The notes under the pieces: generated by a model
What the model was told of the DNA's origin: nothing
Databases searched by the model: none
Seen by the model: the letters and a program-made list of their open reading frames with translations, nothing else
Made by a program: the position numbers and the translations under genes
DNA from: Vesta saturnalis
Lineage: Eukaryota; Arthropoda; Insecta; Coleoptera; Lampyridae
Direction: 5' to 3'
Length of the DNA stretch: 64,000 nucleotides
Assembly: GCA_036346205.1 (NCBI GenBank)
Contig: JARFJB010001965.1
Span: 2,964,501 to 3,028,500 of the forward strand
In this document: positions 44,828-57,217 of the stretch, in pieces
Layout: each line of letters opens with the position of its first letter
Numbering within the stretch: the stretch's first letter is position 1

Positions 44828-45370
44828 CCATACGTGACTTAATTAGTGTAGGCGTATAAACTTCCAAATCATTGCTACATTTGTCATTTATTGATTTTTT
44901 TTATATTTCGACTTCCTCTTTAGTATGAGATTCTATTACAATTTTCCCATATCTTGTAGCTTTGAATAAATTTATTCCAATTTTTATATCTACCGGGTTC
45001 ACCTTACTTTTAATTACAGTTTTCGTTAAGGCTTCAGTACTTTGTTTAGATTTAGATTTTATAATAATTTTAAATTTTTGGCATTCTTCTTCTTCTCTTA
45101 TATATTATTCCTTACTACTTCCGCAAAAGATTTCTGAGTTTCAGAACAACTTTCCATTGAATGTTTTGAAGACATTATCTGATGTTCTAATTTTAAATTT
45201 TCATTGATTTTTTCATTTAAAATATTTATCACTTTATTGTATGAACTTCGTATAATGCTTACTGATTTCAAGATATTTTTTCGCAAATACCTTCGTGAAT
45301 TACCACTCTTATCTGTAACTTATCTGTAACGCCTGTAACGCATTTTGAAATGACTCATTGACGTCACCCG
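44828..45370 (-). pseudogene. LINE ORF1 (gag-like) 5' half, continuing at 33.4 kb
   Basis: The minus strand starts near 45365 with SGNSRRYLRKNILKSVSIIR, a coiled-coil stretch (KVINILNEKINENLKLEHQ) and SFAEVVRNN. After a frameshift come TKTVIKSKVNPVDIKIGINL, YGKIVIESHTKEEVEI and LEVYTPTLIKSRMVIY. This is the usual order of a Jockey/I-type ORF1 up to the central RRM-like part. The frame then runs into the (TA)n tract and the nested insertion, and the protein resumes at 33446. Confidence 0.72.
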
Positions 45371-45647
45371 ACATAATTGGCGTTTACGTAAAATTATTAA
45401 GCACTTTTGAAAATCTATTAACTGATTTCAATACATCAACACTAACACTAACCGGGCATATCAACCTGATTAATTATTTTACCAATTCAAAATCATAATA
45501 ATCAATATTCTAGAATAACGAAAATTAAGGAAATGACATTGACATTGGTGTGTCGTGTGTATCTGTGTGTCCACATGTCCGTGTCGGTGTGTGGGTGTAT
45601 GAGTGTGTGTGGATGTGCGTGTGTGGATGTATGTTAACATACACGAT
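45371..45647. repeat. TG-rich dispersed repeat fragment
   Basis: The stretch at 45546-45647 (GTGTGTGGATGTATGTTAAC, then ATACACGAT) matches the repeat near 62950-63015. The similarity stops abruptly at 45647, where the large Polinton-like element appears to begin. Confidence 0.6.
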
Positions 45648-45999
45648 AGTAGAATGGACCCATTATGGGACACAATGGAGTGGGGGAAGCCACGTCCCCT
45701 GACCGGTTAGGACAAAATGGAATGGGGGGTCTGGGTGGAGTCGGCTGCTTTTCGAGGGCGGTTTTCAACCCCTGGGCGGGGTCTAGCCCCTAATTAAGTT
45801 CCTTTTGGGAATATTAGGAGCCTTTATGGCGGTCTAACCCCTTGTTAGGGGTATTGTATGCCCCTAGGGTATGGTCTAGCGGCCATTTTGGCAGGGTTAA
45901 GAGGGGTGTTAAGACTAAATATGGCATTTATGGCTTCATTAAGGTGGGTGATTGCTCCTTAGCCCCACTACCCAGCAGCTGTGCTCTTGATTCTGATTG

Positions 46000-46900
46000 G
46001 TTATGAAGGGAAATTTGAATTTGTATTCTAATAAGTGGGCCTAATGCTAACTTGTAAGACAGGTGTAGGGCTTCGCAACTTGTTCTCGGGTCTTCGTCCC
46101 CTTGTCGTAATTGGAACTTATTCGGAGGTCTTCGTGTATTGTCGTAATACCCTTGGCGGGAAATTTGAATTTGTACTCAAATAAAGGGGCCTAATCTTAA
46201 TTTGTAAGACAGGTGTGGGGCTTCGCAATTTGCTCTCGGGGATTTGTACCCTTGTCGAGGCCCCATTGACCGAAAATTTGAATTTGTATTTAAGGCTCTG
46301 CATTCTGATTGGTTAAGGGGGGAAATATGAATCTGTATTCTAATAAGGGTGCCTAATGCTAACTTGTAAGACAGGCATAGGTCTTCGGAACTTTATCGGG
46401 GCTTCGCCCCCTTGTTTAAAAGTTTGAACTTGATTGTGGCGCCATCTAGCGTTATATTTTAAAAGGACATACAGGGCCCTGTAATGGTTATGGAGGAAAA
46501 TTTGAAGTGAGGAGTCTAACACTAAGTTTTAAGGTATATCAGGGGGTCTGTTACGTACAATATATATTGGTATTAATTATGAGTCACAACGTATCGCATT
46601 CGTTTGGTTTTAATTGGAGGGAAATTTGAATATGTATTCCAATAAGGGGGACCCTAATGCTAACTTGTAAGACGGATATAGAGTTTCACAACTTGCTCTA
46701 GGGCCTTCGCCCCTTGGTTAAAAATCTGAATTTGTATTTGTATTCTAATAAGGGGCCCTAATTCTAACTTGTAGGACAAGCACCCCCCTTGCCCTAAAAT
46801 TTGAGTTTGTTTGTAGCGCCATCTAGTTATAAATATTGAATTAAATAACAAAGAACTAACTATAACTCGGAAATATAAATTAAAAATAATTGAAAAATTT
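46000..46900. repeat. Satellite-like repeats with GCTAACTTGTAAGACAGG
   Basis: Five to six diverged units of roughly 120-180 bp, each with AATTTGAATTTGTATTCTAA, AAGGGGCCTAATGCTAACTT, GTAAGACAGGTRTAGG and CTTCGCCCCCTTG. More units occur at 49950-50160, and in inverse at 59540-59840. Confidence 0.8.
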
Positions 46901-46919
46901 GGTCGCAAATAAATAACAG

Positions 46920-49690
46920 CAAGTCCGGTGAGTGGCGCGAGAGCCAGGAATCGCGTAGGCAGCAATCTGGTTGAAACGTGATGTGATTGAAGTGTATGTA
47001 AGTGAAAAAATGTATATGTATATATGTACATTTAGATATTCATGCACTAAGTATACGAGCCATTATTTATATCTTTCTCGACTCTGCCAATATTTCTACT
47101 TCTTACATCCTTACATGTCGAGGCAGTAGACAAAGAACTGTCCGGTAGTAGGACGATACTGTTAGTAGGGAATGCTACATCGTCCGGGGCACGATTTGGC
47201 CAGTAACCGGTGTGCTTGCTATGGTGTTACTCAAGAGAACAATACAATTGGTTCAGATCGACCTGGATACAAGGAGCGGTCAAAGTCGAAACAGAAAGGC
47301 CCCTTTGTTGACGACTGTGCATGGCGAGTCGGTACGTGGATGTAAAGAATTTGAAATTGCGAATGTAATGTACCAAAGGCACTTTGATTTTCTGTGTGTA
47401 TCGGAGACAAAGCGCAAAGGAAAAGATGCTGTGGAGGTGGAGGATGGCAGCCTAGCATTATGGTCAGGAGTTGAGACTGAAGTGCATGGCGCAAAGGAGT
47501 TGGGATGATCGTAAGTGAAAGAGCGAAAAGATGTGTTAAACAGTACGAATTCGTATCTCCCTGGGTAATGTGGGTTAGAATGAAAGTGGAGTTTCAAAGA
47601 ATTTTTCTTATTTCTTGCTATCCTCCGGTGAATGGAGAAAGAGACCAGGTGCGTGAGAACTAGTGGAATGAAGTAGAGAACGTATGTAACCCATACGAAA
47701 GAGTGATGATAGTGGGGGATATGAACGGATGGGTGGGTGTACAGAGGGAACATACTGAACGCGTTCTAGGAAAATTCGGATACCAAAGGGTCAATGAGAA
47801 TGGTGAACGCCTAGTTAACACGTGTGTGAAGAGAAGCCTGTTTGTATCCAATACGTGGTTTAAACATAAAAATGTGCATATGTATACATGGCAAAGAGGT
47901 GAATCTAAAAGTAGGATAGACTTGACAGTGTATGATGAATGCATTAGAAACCTGGTGAAAGTCACAAAAGTAATGCGCGGATCGGAGTGTGGATCGGACC
48001 ACTTTTTGGTGGTATCGAGAGTGTGTTTAGGACAAAAGTGGGTCTGGAGAAGGAAAGAAAATGTAGTGCGAATGTCCAGAATTAGGGTTGACAAACTAGT
48101 GGATAATGGTGAGAGAATGAAGTAAGCAGAATCTCTGACTAAAGAGTTTAATATGAATGAAGCAATGTGCAGCGAACAAATAAAAGACACTGACGTTGAA
48201 AGTGCATGGATAGACTAGAAAAACTGTGTTGTCAATTGTGCCGTGCGGATATGTGGAGGAGCGACTGTAGGTAGACAGAAAAAAATGTGCTTGGTGGAAT
48301 GAGGTGGTAAAGAAGGCAGTATGTAAGAAAAAAGTTGCGTACATGGCAATGATTGCTGCAAAAAATGAGACTGAGAGTGGGAAACAAAAAAGTCTTCTGA
48401 AAATGGGTCAAAAATACAAAACGTGGCTCAAAACAGAACGCTGCAGGACAATATGAGTAACGAAATAGAATGAGCCGATTGTGAAGTGTGGAAATTCTGG
48501 CAAAGAATATTTCGGAAAGCTGTATAGTAGTGACGAAAGTAAGACTGAAGTGTTAAATAAGGAGAATGTAGAAGGAATGGTGAATGAAACTGAGAAGGAT
48601 ATTCATGGCAGGGAGATGATGTATGGATCAGATGGTTGCTCTCCAGCAGGTGATCGAAAAGTGTTTAAGTGTAAAAAGGAAGCTGTACTGCGCGTTTGTA
48701 GATCTGAAGAAAGCATACGATAGAGTGAATAGGGAGAAGCTGTGGGAAATATTAAATGAATTTGGCGTAAATAAAGGTCTAATAAACGGAACAAGGGCAG
48801 TATACAACGGTAGTCGGGCATGTGTTACAGTGAGAGGAGGTGTGAGTGAATACTTTAATATTGAGTAAGGAGTGCGACACGGCTGTGTGATGTCACCGTG
48901 GTTGTTCAATGTATACATGGATAAATGTGTTAGACAGGCATGTACCGATACAAATGGTGTAATGGTTGGTGACGTAAAAGTACAACATCTGGTGTATATA
49001 GATGACACTGTCTTATTAAGTGGCAGTGAGGATGAACTACAAACTGATCTGAGGAAGTTTGATAGTCTGTGTGAGCACGCACCTACAAGTAAACGTGAGA
49101 AAACTAAGATTGTGGTGTTCAATCGGGAAGGTGGAAAGGGGAGTAGAGTATTTATTCTGCGAGATGAAATTGTGGAGCAAGTGGACGAGCTGGTATATCT
49201 GGGTAGAATATTTACAGCAGATGGTACAATAGAGGGCGAGATTGGACGAAGGGCCAATGCTGGAAGGAAAGTGATTGGAAGTATGTGGACGATAATGAAA
49301 AACGGAACGATGAGCCTAGCTGCGAAACGAGCAATCTATAATGGCGTGTTGTCCCATCAGTACTGTGTGAAAGTGAGGCATGAGTATGTCAAAAAAAGCA
49401 CGTTGGTTTAGTCACATTGAGAGAATGAACAACGCAAGATTAACGAAGCAAATATATGTGGGTGAGGTTAGAGGTAAGGCCATGCCTGGTAGGCCGCGTA
49501 AAACTTGGGTGAATGTAGTACAATGTATGATAAAGGAAAGAAAGACAAGGAGTTTTAAAAATAAAAGGGCATGTCAGAGACAATGTATGAATCTTTCCGA
49601 AGCTAGAGAGGTATGCGGAGGTATAAAAACATGGAGAAAGATTGTGAATGAAAAATAAATAAGGGTTTGTTTTGCATACACCGCAAGGGA
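46920..49690 (+). mobile_element. Non-LTR retrotransposon with AP endonuclease and RT, decayed
   Basis: An endonuclease region (47212-48120) has FDFLCVSETKRKG, VMIVGDMNGWVG, SRIDLTVYDECIRN and GSECGSDHFLVVSRV, the usual GDxN and SDH signatures. The RT region (48620-49411) has YCAFVDLKKAYDRVNREKLW, VRHGCVMSPWLFNVYMD and the catalytic YIDD in LVYIDDTVLLS (about 48995-49006). The C-terminus (49380-49658) has ARWFSHIERMNNARL and GKAMPGRPRKTWV. Several frameshifts and stops break the ORF. It is inserted into the satellite repeats. The clade is not certain; the RT resembles I/Vingi-like or related LINEs. Confidence 0.82.
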
Positions 49691-49992
49691 ATGGCGTGAA
49701 GGTTAAGTTAAGTAAGTTGTGTATAGACTAATGAATGTTTTCTGTAATAGAAGTGTCTCCATCTACAGGTATATTTTAAAAGTACATAAAGATCACTGTA
49801 ATAGTTATGGGCGAAATTTGAAATAAGAGGTCCTAGTCCTAACTTGTCAGGTGTGTATAAGATGTCTACACCAGCTTTCGGAAAACCAAAGTAATCAACC
49901 TCGATCAAATTAAACAACGGACTTGCCCCTTGTCCTAGTCCTTTCGCGGTAAATTTGTATTCTAGTAAGGGGTTCTAATGCTAACTTGTAAC

Positions 49993-50034
49993 ACTACATA
50001 AATAAAGTTTGCCTCGAGTAGGATTTGAACCTAC
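49993..50034 (-). repeat. tRNA 3'-half-like sequence in the Polinton-like arm
   Basis: The minus strand reads GTCGTAGGTTCAAATCCTAC followed by TCGAGGC: a complete T-arm and the 3' acceptor strand. It is nearly identical to the 3' half of the tRNA-like gene at 63718-63790. The 5' half is missing. Confidence 0.65.
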
Positions 50035-50160
50035 GACTATTCTAATAAGGCGGCCTAACGCTAGCTTATAAGACAGTTATAGGACTTCACAACTTGCTCT
50101 CGGGCCTTCCCCCCCCTGTCATGCCCAAGGAGCTCAAAATTTGAATTTGTTAGTGTAAAA

Positions 50161-52529
50161 CTTATGAATGTTTTCTGTAATAGGGGCTGGCGTTATTGGA
50201 AATGGAAAAATCAAACAATCTGATCAATCACAATCAATCAACGCAATTAACCAGCCAAATCAATCAACCTCAACCAAATCAAACAAGAAGCTGAGCTAAC
50301 AATTCTTCTTCATAACCTTCAGGTAACGATTCTCCCACTGTATATAACTAGCCCCTATGAGTGATCGCTTACTTTATAGATAAGGCTAACCAACTCTCAG
50401 AGCTGGTACTCTCCCTAAACGTGAGGGCACCGGTATAGGAGAACAGTCGATCATCCGCAAATCAATCGCAATCAATTCAATCTCAATCAATCAAATCCTT
50501 GCAGCTTGAAAAAATCAGTTTACAATTCAAAAATACTGATTTGGCTTAACTTACAGCTTGCTAAGACCAACCACATTTCAAAAATACATGAGATAGCCTT
50601 CGTCATTACTGTCAATATACAAGCATCAAGTTAGTTTGTAACACTATTGTAGGGTTTTACGTACAGTGATAAAAATACGTTTTACATTTAAATTAGTTTA
50701 AAATGTCTGTACAACAACAAATACATAACCAAACCCGAAATCAGGCCAGTATATTATTTGATATACAAGGAAAGTCTTGGATGAAATACCTCTGACAAAA
50801 GGGTCTCTAGATTTATAAACACGGCAGAACGCACTATTTTGTTTTTGAAAATGGACAATTGCCGCGGGGCTAAATAAACAAGCTGACTTTCACTTTCAAT
50901 TTTGATAATGCAATGTGTGAATTGAAACTAACACCGATTTCGTTTCGTAAGGTAGCTGTAGGAGCGTAGCAATAATATCCGTTTTATTTTACACGCTTAT
51001 CATTATTTATCATTAGACAGCCATAATAACAATAATAATATCACTTAAATCCGGAAATACTTCCGATAAAAAAGTCCCTAGATTTATAAACAAGCTTGAA
51101 CGCACTATTTCGTTTTTGAAAACGGACAAATACCCCGGGGGTAAATAAACAAGCTGGGTTTCTTTTACAATTTTTATAACACACAAATGTTTTGAAACTA
51201 ACACCGATATCGTTTTGTAAGGCAATTTACAATTTTGATAATACACAAGCATTTTGAAACTAGTACCGATTTCATTTTGTATCATTAGACAACCATAATA
51301 GCAATAATATCCGGCTAATTAACGTGTACACTATATAAAAATACGTTTTACAGTTAAATCGGTAAAAATACCTATACAACAGCAAACATAACCAAACTTG
51401 AAGTCAGGCCTCTAGCCTTTAAAAAAAATAAACAAAATAAGGGGTAAGGGTTAAAATAAAAAACGAGCACTTACCAGAGTTGTTGGCGATAAACGTATTG
51501 GACGAACGCCTTGACAGGGTAAACAGCTGCTTACAATCACAACACGTTTCACTTTAGGCATCTTGCTTATAACTGAATAATATAAAGTACTTACAGCCTT
51601 CCAGTAATCATTAATTTACAGCAATTATTTTCCGATTTCACCAGTTATGTAACCACAATAACAACCTTTCACCAAGTACATCTCAAACCGTAATTAGCTA
51701 ATTACGCGAAAGTTGGTCTGCCCATAAAAATGGAAACATAATGTTCACGTTGTTTGCGCGTGTTATTACACTTATTTTTAAAAGCAGAATTGTGACGTCA
51801 TTTAGTGGTGTGCTTTTAAACTAGCGCATGCTTTCTGATCGTGGCTCTACCTAGTAGTGCATTTTTTAAGTAGATTTGCGACGCCATCTAGTGATGGATT
51901 TTGAAACTAGCGAATGTTTTCTGTAATAGAAGATGATCGTGCTCGTCTCTCCAGCGTCTCTCTCGTCACCCTTGCCTCTCTCGTTTCCCTCGTCGCTCTC
52001 GTTTCTCATGTATCTCTCGTATCTCCCGTCTTTCTCTCCCCTCTCACGCTTCTCAGCTTTCTCTTGCTCTTTCTCTCGTCCAAAAATAGCAATCCTACAC
52101 TAGTGAAATCTTTATCAAAGTTAATTGGTTTCGAATTATATGATGTACACATTCTTTGCGCATGACAAAAAATCCCTCCAATTAGATTACACTTATTTTT
52201 AAAAACACATCTGATTGTTTGTGACGTCATATATTGGTGTATTTTGAAATTAGTACATATTTTCTGTAATGGAAGTTGAGCGTGGCTTTACCTAATAGTG
52301 TATTTTTAAAAGCAGATATGCTTGTTTGCAACACCGTCTAGTAATGTATTTTTAAACTAGAGAATATTTTCTTTAACAGAAGTTGACCGTGTCCGTCACA
52401 CTCGTCTCTCCAAACACACTCCCGCGCTCTCTGTCTCTTTCTCGCTCTCACTCTCTCTCTTTTTCGTTTCCCACGGCTCTCTCTCTCTCGTCTCTCCCTC
52501 GTTTCTTGCGTTTCGGTTAGGTCAAGACA
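50161..52529. repeat. Left-arm repeats: CAATCAATCAA, duplicated AT-rich blocks, CTCTCTCGT
   Basis: No gene seen. CAATCAATCAA-rich at 50210-50300 and 50450-50500. Two diverged copies of a block of about 300 bp (50640-50960 and 51055-51420) share AAAATACGTTTTACA, TCTAGATTTATAAACA and ACTAACACCGAT. Repeats TTTTCTGTAATAGAAG lie at 51915, 52260 and 52370, with CT/CTCTCGT-rich stretches at 51940-52080 and 52390-52510. Confidence 0.65.
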
Positions 52530-53130
52530 CGTGAAATATTAGACTTGATTAATACACACAACGCTGGCGCGCGAACATTGACCGAACCTAAAAACTGCAA
52601 CGCCCGGGAGAGACATCTGCGAGATAGCTTAACCGACCACGACCACATTGGGTACGTGGATGAGGGTTGACTCGGAGGATACGCAAACCAACCGCTAGTT
52701 GGTTCGACACTCAATAACGACATCGTGACCCCGCTGTGGCATGTTGCGAACTACACTTCGTATACTTAAGGACGCCTCTACCATCTGTTGAATTTGGCCT
52801 TCGGACGTCTGCGACACCTTTTTTTGTACTGGTAGTCATTAAGGAGTATTGGGCGTCGAATTTCGTCGCAATCTGACCAACTGTTCGTTCGACGCCTGAA
52901 AAGAGAATCGTACGTCGGAAATCGCTTTTTCGTATCCTCCAGGAATTTGTCGAGATCGGTTAAGCCATCTCGGGAGTCACGACGCCTCAAAAATTATACA
53001 CTTGGAGTTTGGAGACACCCGTCATGTGTATCGAATGCAAAAATCAGATTTTAAAAAGTAAACCGTTTTGAGTTATGCCATTGACGGGCGGACGGAGCCA
53101 ACAGTCGATCAGACTACAAGAGTAAAATTA
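52530..53130 (-). other. GC-richer patch with unidentified ORF (52990-52778)
   Basis: Base composition is clearly less AT-rich than its surroundings. The minus-strand 70-residue ORF is Arg- and Asp-rich (FLEDTKKRFPTYDSLFRRR, then NSWSDCDE) and unlike known families. The right part (52985-53130) is the dispersed repeat shared with 32.35-32.47 kb. It may be a piece of a separate mobile element. No function assigned. Confidence 0.35.
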
Positions 53131-55083
53131 TAAGGTAATTTTCATTCTGAGGCATTACATAATAACGTCAGGAACAAAGAATGTTGTTTATCACACGCCC
53201 GGAAACTATTTTTGTGCGTTTTCGCAGTTGCAGACTTTGTATGGCTTCTCGGTCCGCAATTCCCTCAAACCTATCGTTTCTGTGGTAGTGATATAACTAA
53301 CTATTGTATTTAAGAAAAATACACATATATTATATACTCGTTTACAATCACGTACTTTTTGCTCTTACAAATATTTTTTATACCCATTACAAAATGAAAT
53401 GAAATGCAATATTTTCTGTAATGTTCAAGAGTATAGACTAGTAAGGTGATTCCGTCATTAATGTTAGATTTAACGCTGTGGCTAACCGTAAGGTAACCAG
53501 ACGAATATTATTTGAATGGCGATCCAGACGAATATTATTTGGATGGTAATGATGTCATAGTTGCGGGAATGAATTCAACCTGCTTGAGCTGATCATATAA
53601 AATATAAAATTGTACTGGTCGACCCCCATCCTTACTAGTATATTGTTTACACCAGCAAGCGCCTCAATTAGTCGTTCAACCAATTATTAGTGCACTGTGC
53701 TGATTAAGTGACTTGAGGTGCACACCTGTACAGCCCTTAAAGTTCTATAAGTATACTTCTACACCCATGGCTACAAATTTTAGCTACTTAACAGTTTAGG
53801 TAATAACTAGAAGATTTTGTGTCTTATGCTCAGTCGTAGATTAAAGTGGGCCAGGTTCATAAAATTATCGATTTGTCTTATAAACCAACAAATATTTACA
53901 TGTACCTAGATATGCTCGCTTTAAAATCGGGGTTGCTTCTTCCTGAAACTAATTGTTAAATACTCCGACGCCAACTTGTTTTTCAATATGTAAACCATTA
54001 TACAATAATTAATGGAATCAGAATACCTTATCCTTGGTCACACTGCAGGTAACGGAATGGCTGCATGTTGGGTCAGCGTTTTGGAAACTGTTGCGTAATA
54101 TTACTCCAGGGTTTAAATAAATCCGGATTTGTATGATTTATAATTCCCAAATGAATAAACCTCATTCTTGATTAATCGTACTAATACCGTAAATTGGATT
54201 AACGGTAAAATAATTAATTGCGTAGATGTGTATAGACGTGTCAAAAATACAGTAAAGGTGAAGTTAAAGTAAAAATAAAAAGTAAACGTGAAGGTAATGC
54301 AAACGTCTCAAACATTGTAAAATAACTCTAAATAACACCGTAAATAAAAAATAATTAACAGAGCAAAAGTGGATGCTCTACTACCTTTCAGTATCGCACA
54401 AAAAACGGCGCTCCCAAAAGGCCTTTGCGCATGAAACATGTCTGAAATTGAATGCGCAAACGATATGCGTACGAGTTCTAACTAAATTAATTAAATTCAT
54501 GTTTTTATGCGGCTATAATACGCAACACACGCTGCACGCAATGCATGTTGCTGCAACGTAAAGAGTTTATTACACACCGGGACTACCATATGCAGACTAC
54601 ATGGCCAATATGCAGAAACCCTAAATATAAAAAGCATACTTTTGGGATACTCATAAAAGAAATAAATAGACGATACATAATAATTATAAATATTTATTAA
54701 AATGTAAAAATATGCATAAACTATGCTTTTAAAACACCATTACATAATTATGTTACTTTACGAACAATTAGAATAATCCTAACAATAACGTAAACAATAA
54801 GATCATGCTTCATTTTGACACTTTGTATTAAAAGCTGAAATATTTCCACAACATGGAAAAATTTTCCATGTTAATAGAGATCATTTTTAAACGTAAAATT
54901 ACACGTTTTTATGTTAATACATAGAGATCATTGTTTAAAGATAACATGAAATTTTTTCATGTCAATAGATGATCACTTTTAGAATAAAAACAAACAAAAA
55001 TTGTTTACTCAGAAAACTTTCCATTGGTATAAAATTTATGTTTAACAAAATAAATTGTTATTTGTTTACAAATGCAAAAATAA
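53131..55083. other. No gene seen
   Basis: AT-rich sequence with only spurious small ORFs. It lies inside the proposed 14.4 kb element. Confidence 0.45.
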
Positions 55084-55289
55084 TTAAAATATAAGTAATT
55101 TCAAACCTAGCATTTTTTTACGGGGCAAACCTATAATGGTTTTGTCGGACCCCTTAGGCCTTCCCCGTTTTATTAACCGTTTGGGGAGCGTAGGAAGACT
55201 AGGATCACTCCCCATCTTGCAGTAAGCATGTTCTGCAGCTATTTTCGCTGAGGAAAATTCTGGCGATTCAGTTGGTGTCGGTTGCTGGA

Positions 55290-55660
55290 TATCAGCATCC
55301 TGTTCAACGAAGTCTTGACCGAGGCCGTGAGGGCTTTCCAATGAGCCCAATATGTACTCCTCACGGCCTTCTACTGAATTTTCTCCTGCAGAACTGCAGG
55401 CTGGAGAAACTTCCTCAGGTTTTTCTCAAGTTATTGCATCAGCATCCTTTTCAACGAAGTCTTGAGCGAGACCGTGAGGGATTTCCAATGACGCCAATAT
55501 GTACTCCTCACGGCCTTCTACTTAATTTTCTGCAGGCTGGATAAACCTGTGCACGTTCTTCTCGAGTTATTGCATCAGGATCCTATTCAACGAAGTCTTG
55601 AGCGAGATGTTGAGGGTCTTCCAATGAGGCCAATACGTGTGCCTCGCGGCTTTCCTCCCA
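55290..55660. repeat. Three tandem copies near the MULE C-terminus
   Basis: Units of about 135-150 bp at about 55290, 55437 and 55572 share TTCAACGAAGTCTTGAGCGA, GTGAGGG.TTTCCAATGA and GTACTCCTCACGGCCTTC. Confidence 0.8.
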
Positions 55661-56232
55661 CAGGTCTCTTAATTTTTTAAGAATACATAATCTGTACTTG
55701 TAGAATCTTGTTGGAACTTCAGAGGTTATACCGCACAATTCCTGAGTTACTGATGCTGATTGTATTTTTCATGTTGGGAATACATTGTTGGCTTATTTCT
55801 CTGCACAATCGCGCATGTAAATTTGCTTTTTTCACCTTCCTCTAAAGCTTCAGTAGGGAGTGCTGAAGGTGCTAATCTGCTGTTACTGATATAATATCTC
55901 TTTGTACACCTGTCTTTAAATAAGTTATCAGAAAATATAGACAGATTGTTTTTCTCCCTGAATTTCATGATATGGTGGCATGGCAGATCCATGCTATCAA
56001 AAATGGATAGCCACAATTTTCTTCCATCACTGTCCACATCCTCGTGCTGGAACTAACAGTCGCACTAACATTATTTTCAGCAGCAAAGTTAACTTTGCCC
56101 ATGCACTTTATTTTCCCGAGTACTTCATTATAAGCAAATGGTGTAAGACAATTAAAATATTTCCATTGTTCATTATGTAAAAAAACTTGGTTTACTGGAA
56201 CCTTATTTATAATTTTGGCTGTGCTACTATCA

Positions 56233-56402
56233 CTCTGACTCCTCAAAGATATCATTAAGTTGTAGAGGTTTTTGAATAAATCAGGCAAGGTAGGGTTCTT
56301 GTTGTACTACATGCACACTCTGACTCCTCAAAGATATCATTAAGTTGTCAAGGTTTTTGAATAAATCAGGCAAGGTAGGGTTCTTGTACTACATGCATAA
56401 CT
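56233..56402. repeat. 85-bp tandem duplication in the MULE region
   Basis: CTCTGACTCCTCAAAGATAT begins at 56233 and again at 56318. The copies differ by a 3-base gap and one or two substitutions. Confidence 0.88.
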
Positions 56403-57217
56403 TCACAATTCAGCGTTTCTAGCCTGTTGCTGGTTCTCTTGCCGAATGTTTTAGAACCGATCATATGCAGACCAACCACCCACTACTCTTTTATGTTGTA
56501 CCAATTATCTGCCAAATATTTTACTACCTTATCAATCCCAGTGTTCAAAATCTTAGCTTTTATGTCCTCAAACTTCTCTAAAATTCTTGAGCGTGGCATC
56601 TTTTGTAATAAACCAAGGCACTCCATCCTTTGTTCGACTGAAATACCCATTTTCTCCACCATATCTTTATCTGTCATAATTGACTTTGTTTCGATCCACG
56701 ATGGGTTATTTTCTTTAGAAAGTTGAACCATTTTTTTAAGAACCGGCAATTCTAACAAAGCAAGGAAAAAGCAGACCTTTTCTGACACACCATTGCCATC
56801 TTCAATAGCAAATATATAACAAGACAGCTCTTAAATTTGAAATTTTATAGATTGCATCAACAAATAATATCTCCGGATAGTTCCTAAAAGTTCTTTTCAT
56901 TTCAAAGTCTTGATAAAAGCAGGCAACTAAGGAATTACTTTCATCTTTAACCAGTTCAACAATGCAGTCCTCCTTTGAACGGAATATGTTAAACGACATT
57001 CTAAACTGTCAGTTTGGCCTTTTCTGCTCGACTGAACAAGATTATGGAGATCTTTAATGTACCCTTCGTAGACAGCCTGGCTTGTACCAACTTTTTATTT
57101 GCACCGACATGCAGCATAGTCTTAACAAGTTCCTCTTCCTGGCCATTTATCTCCCTTTGTCGAGGGTGCATTGTATAACAGTCCTGAAAATAGAAAAAGA
57201 AATCAGTATAAACCAAA

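Larger units (their letters stand above)
55084..57217 (-). pseudogene. MULE-type (SWIM zinc finger) transposase pseudogene
   Basis: Pieces on the minus strand in order: after an acceptor near 57217, CYTMHPRQREINGQEEELVK and the GANKKLV block; then FRNYPEILFVDAIYKISNLR, the MULE first-Asp block (about 56900); KVCFFLALLELPVLKKMVQ; WIETKSIMTDKDMVEKMGI, the second-Asp block (about 56670); NWYNIKE; a SWIM-like region FDSMDLPCHHIMKFREKNNL (about 55990); and a C-terminal RLIKRGRPKGSDKTIIGLP with a stop near 55084. This order matches ZSWIM-like MULE transposases of insects. The first two zinc ligands (usually CxC) read LWLSIF here, so the finger is lost. Frameshifts, stops and local duplications make it inactive. 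Confidence 0.8.

Noticed and set aside
46340..47031. Minus-strand ORFs in the satellite block
   Set aside because: Repeat-derived and without domains.
47231..49257. Several minus-strand ORFs up to 209 residues
   Set aside because: Antisense shadows of the plus-strand LINE endonuclease and RT.
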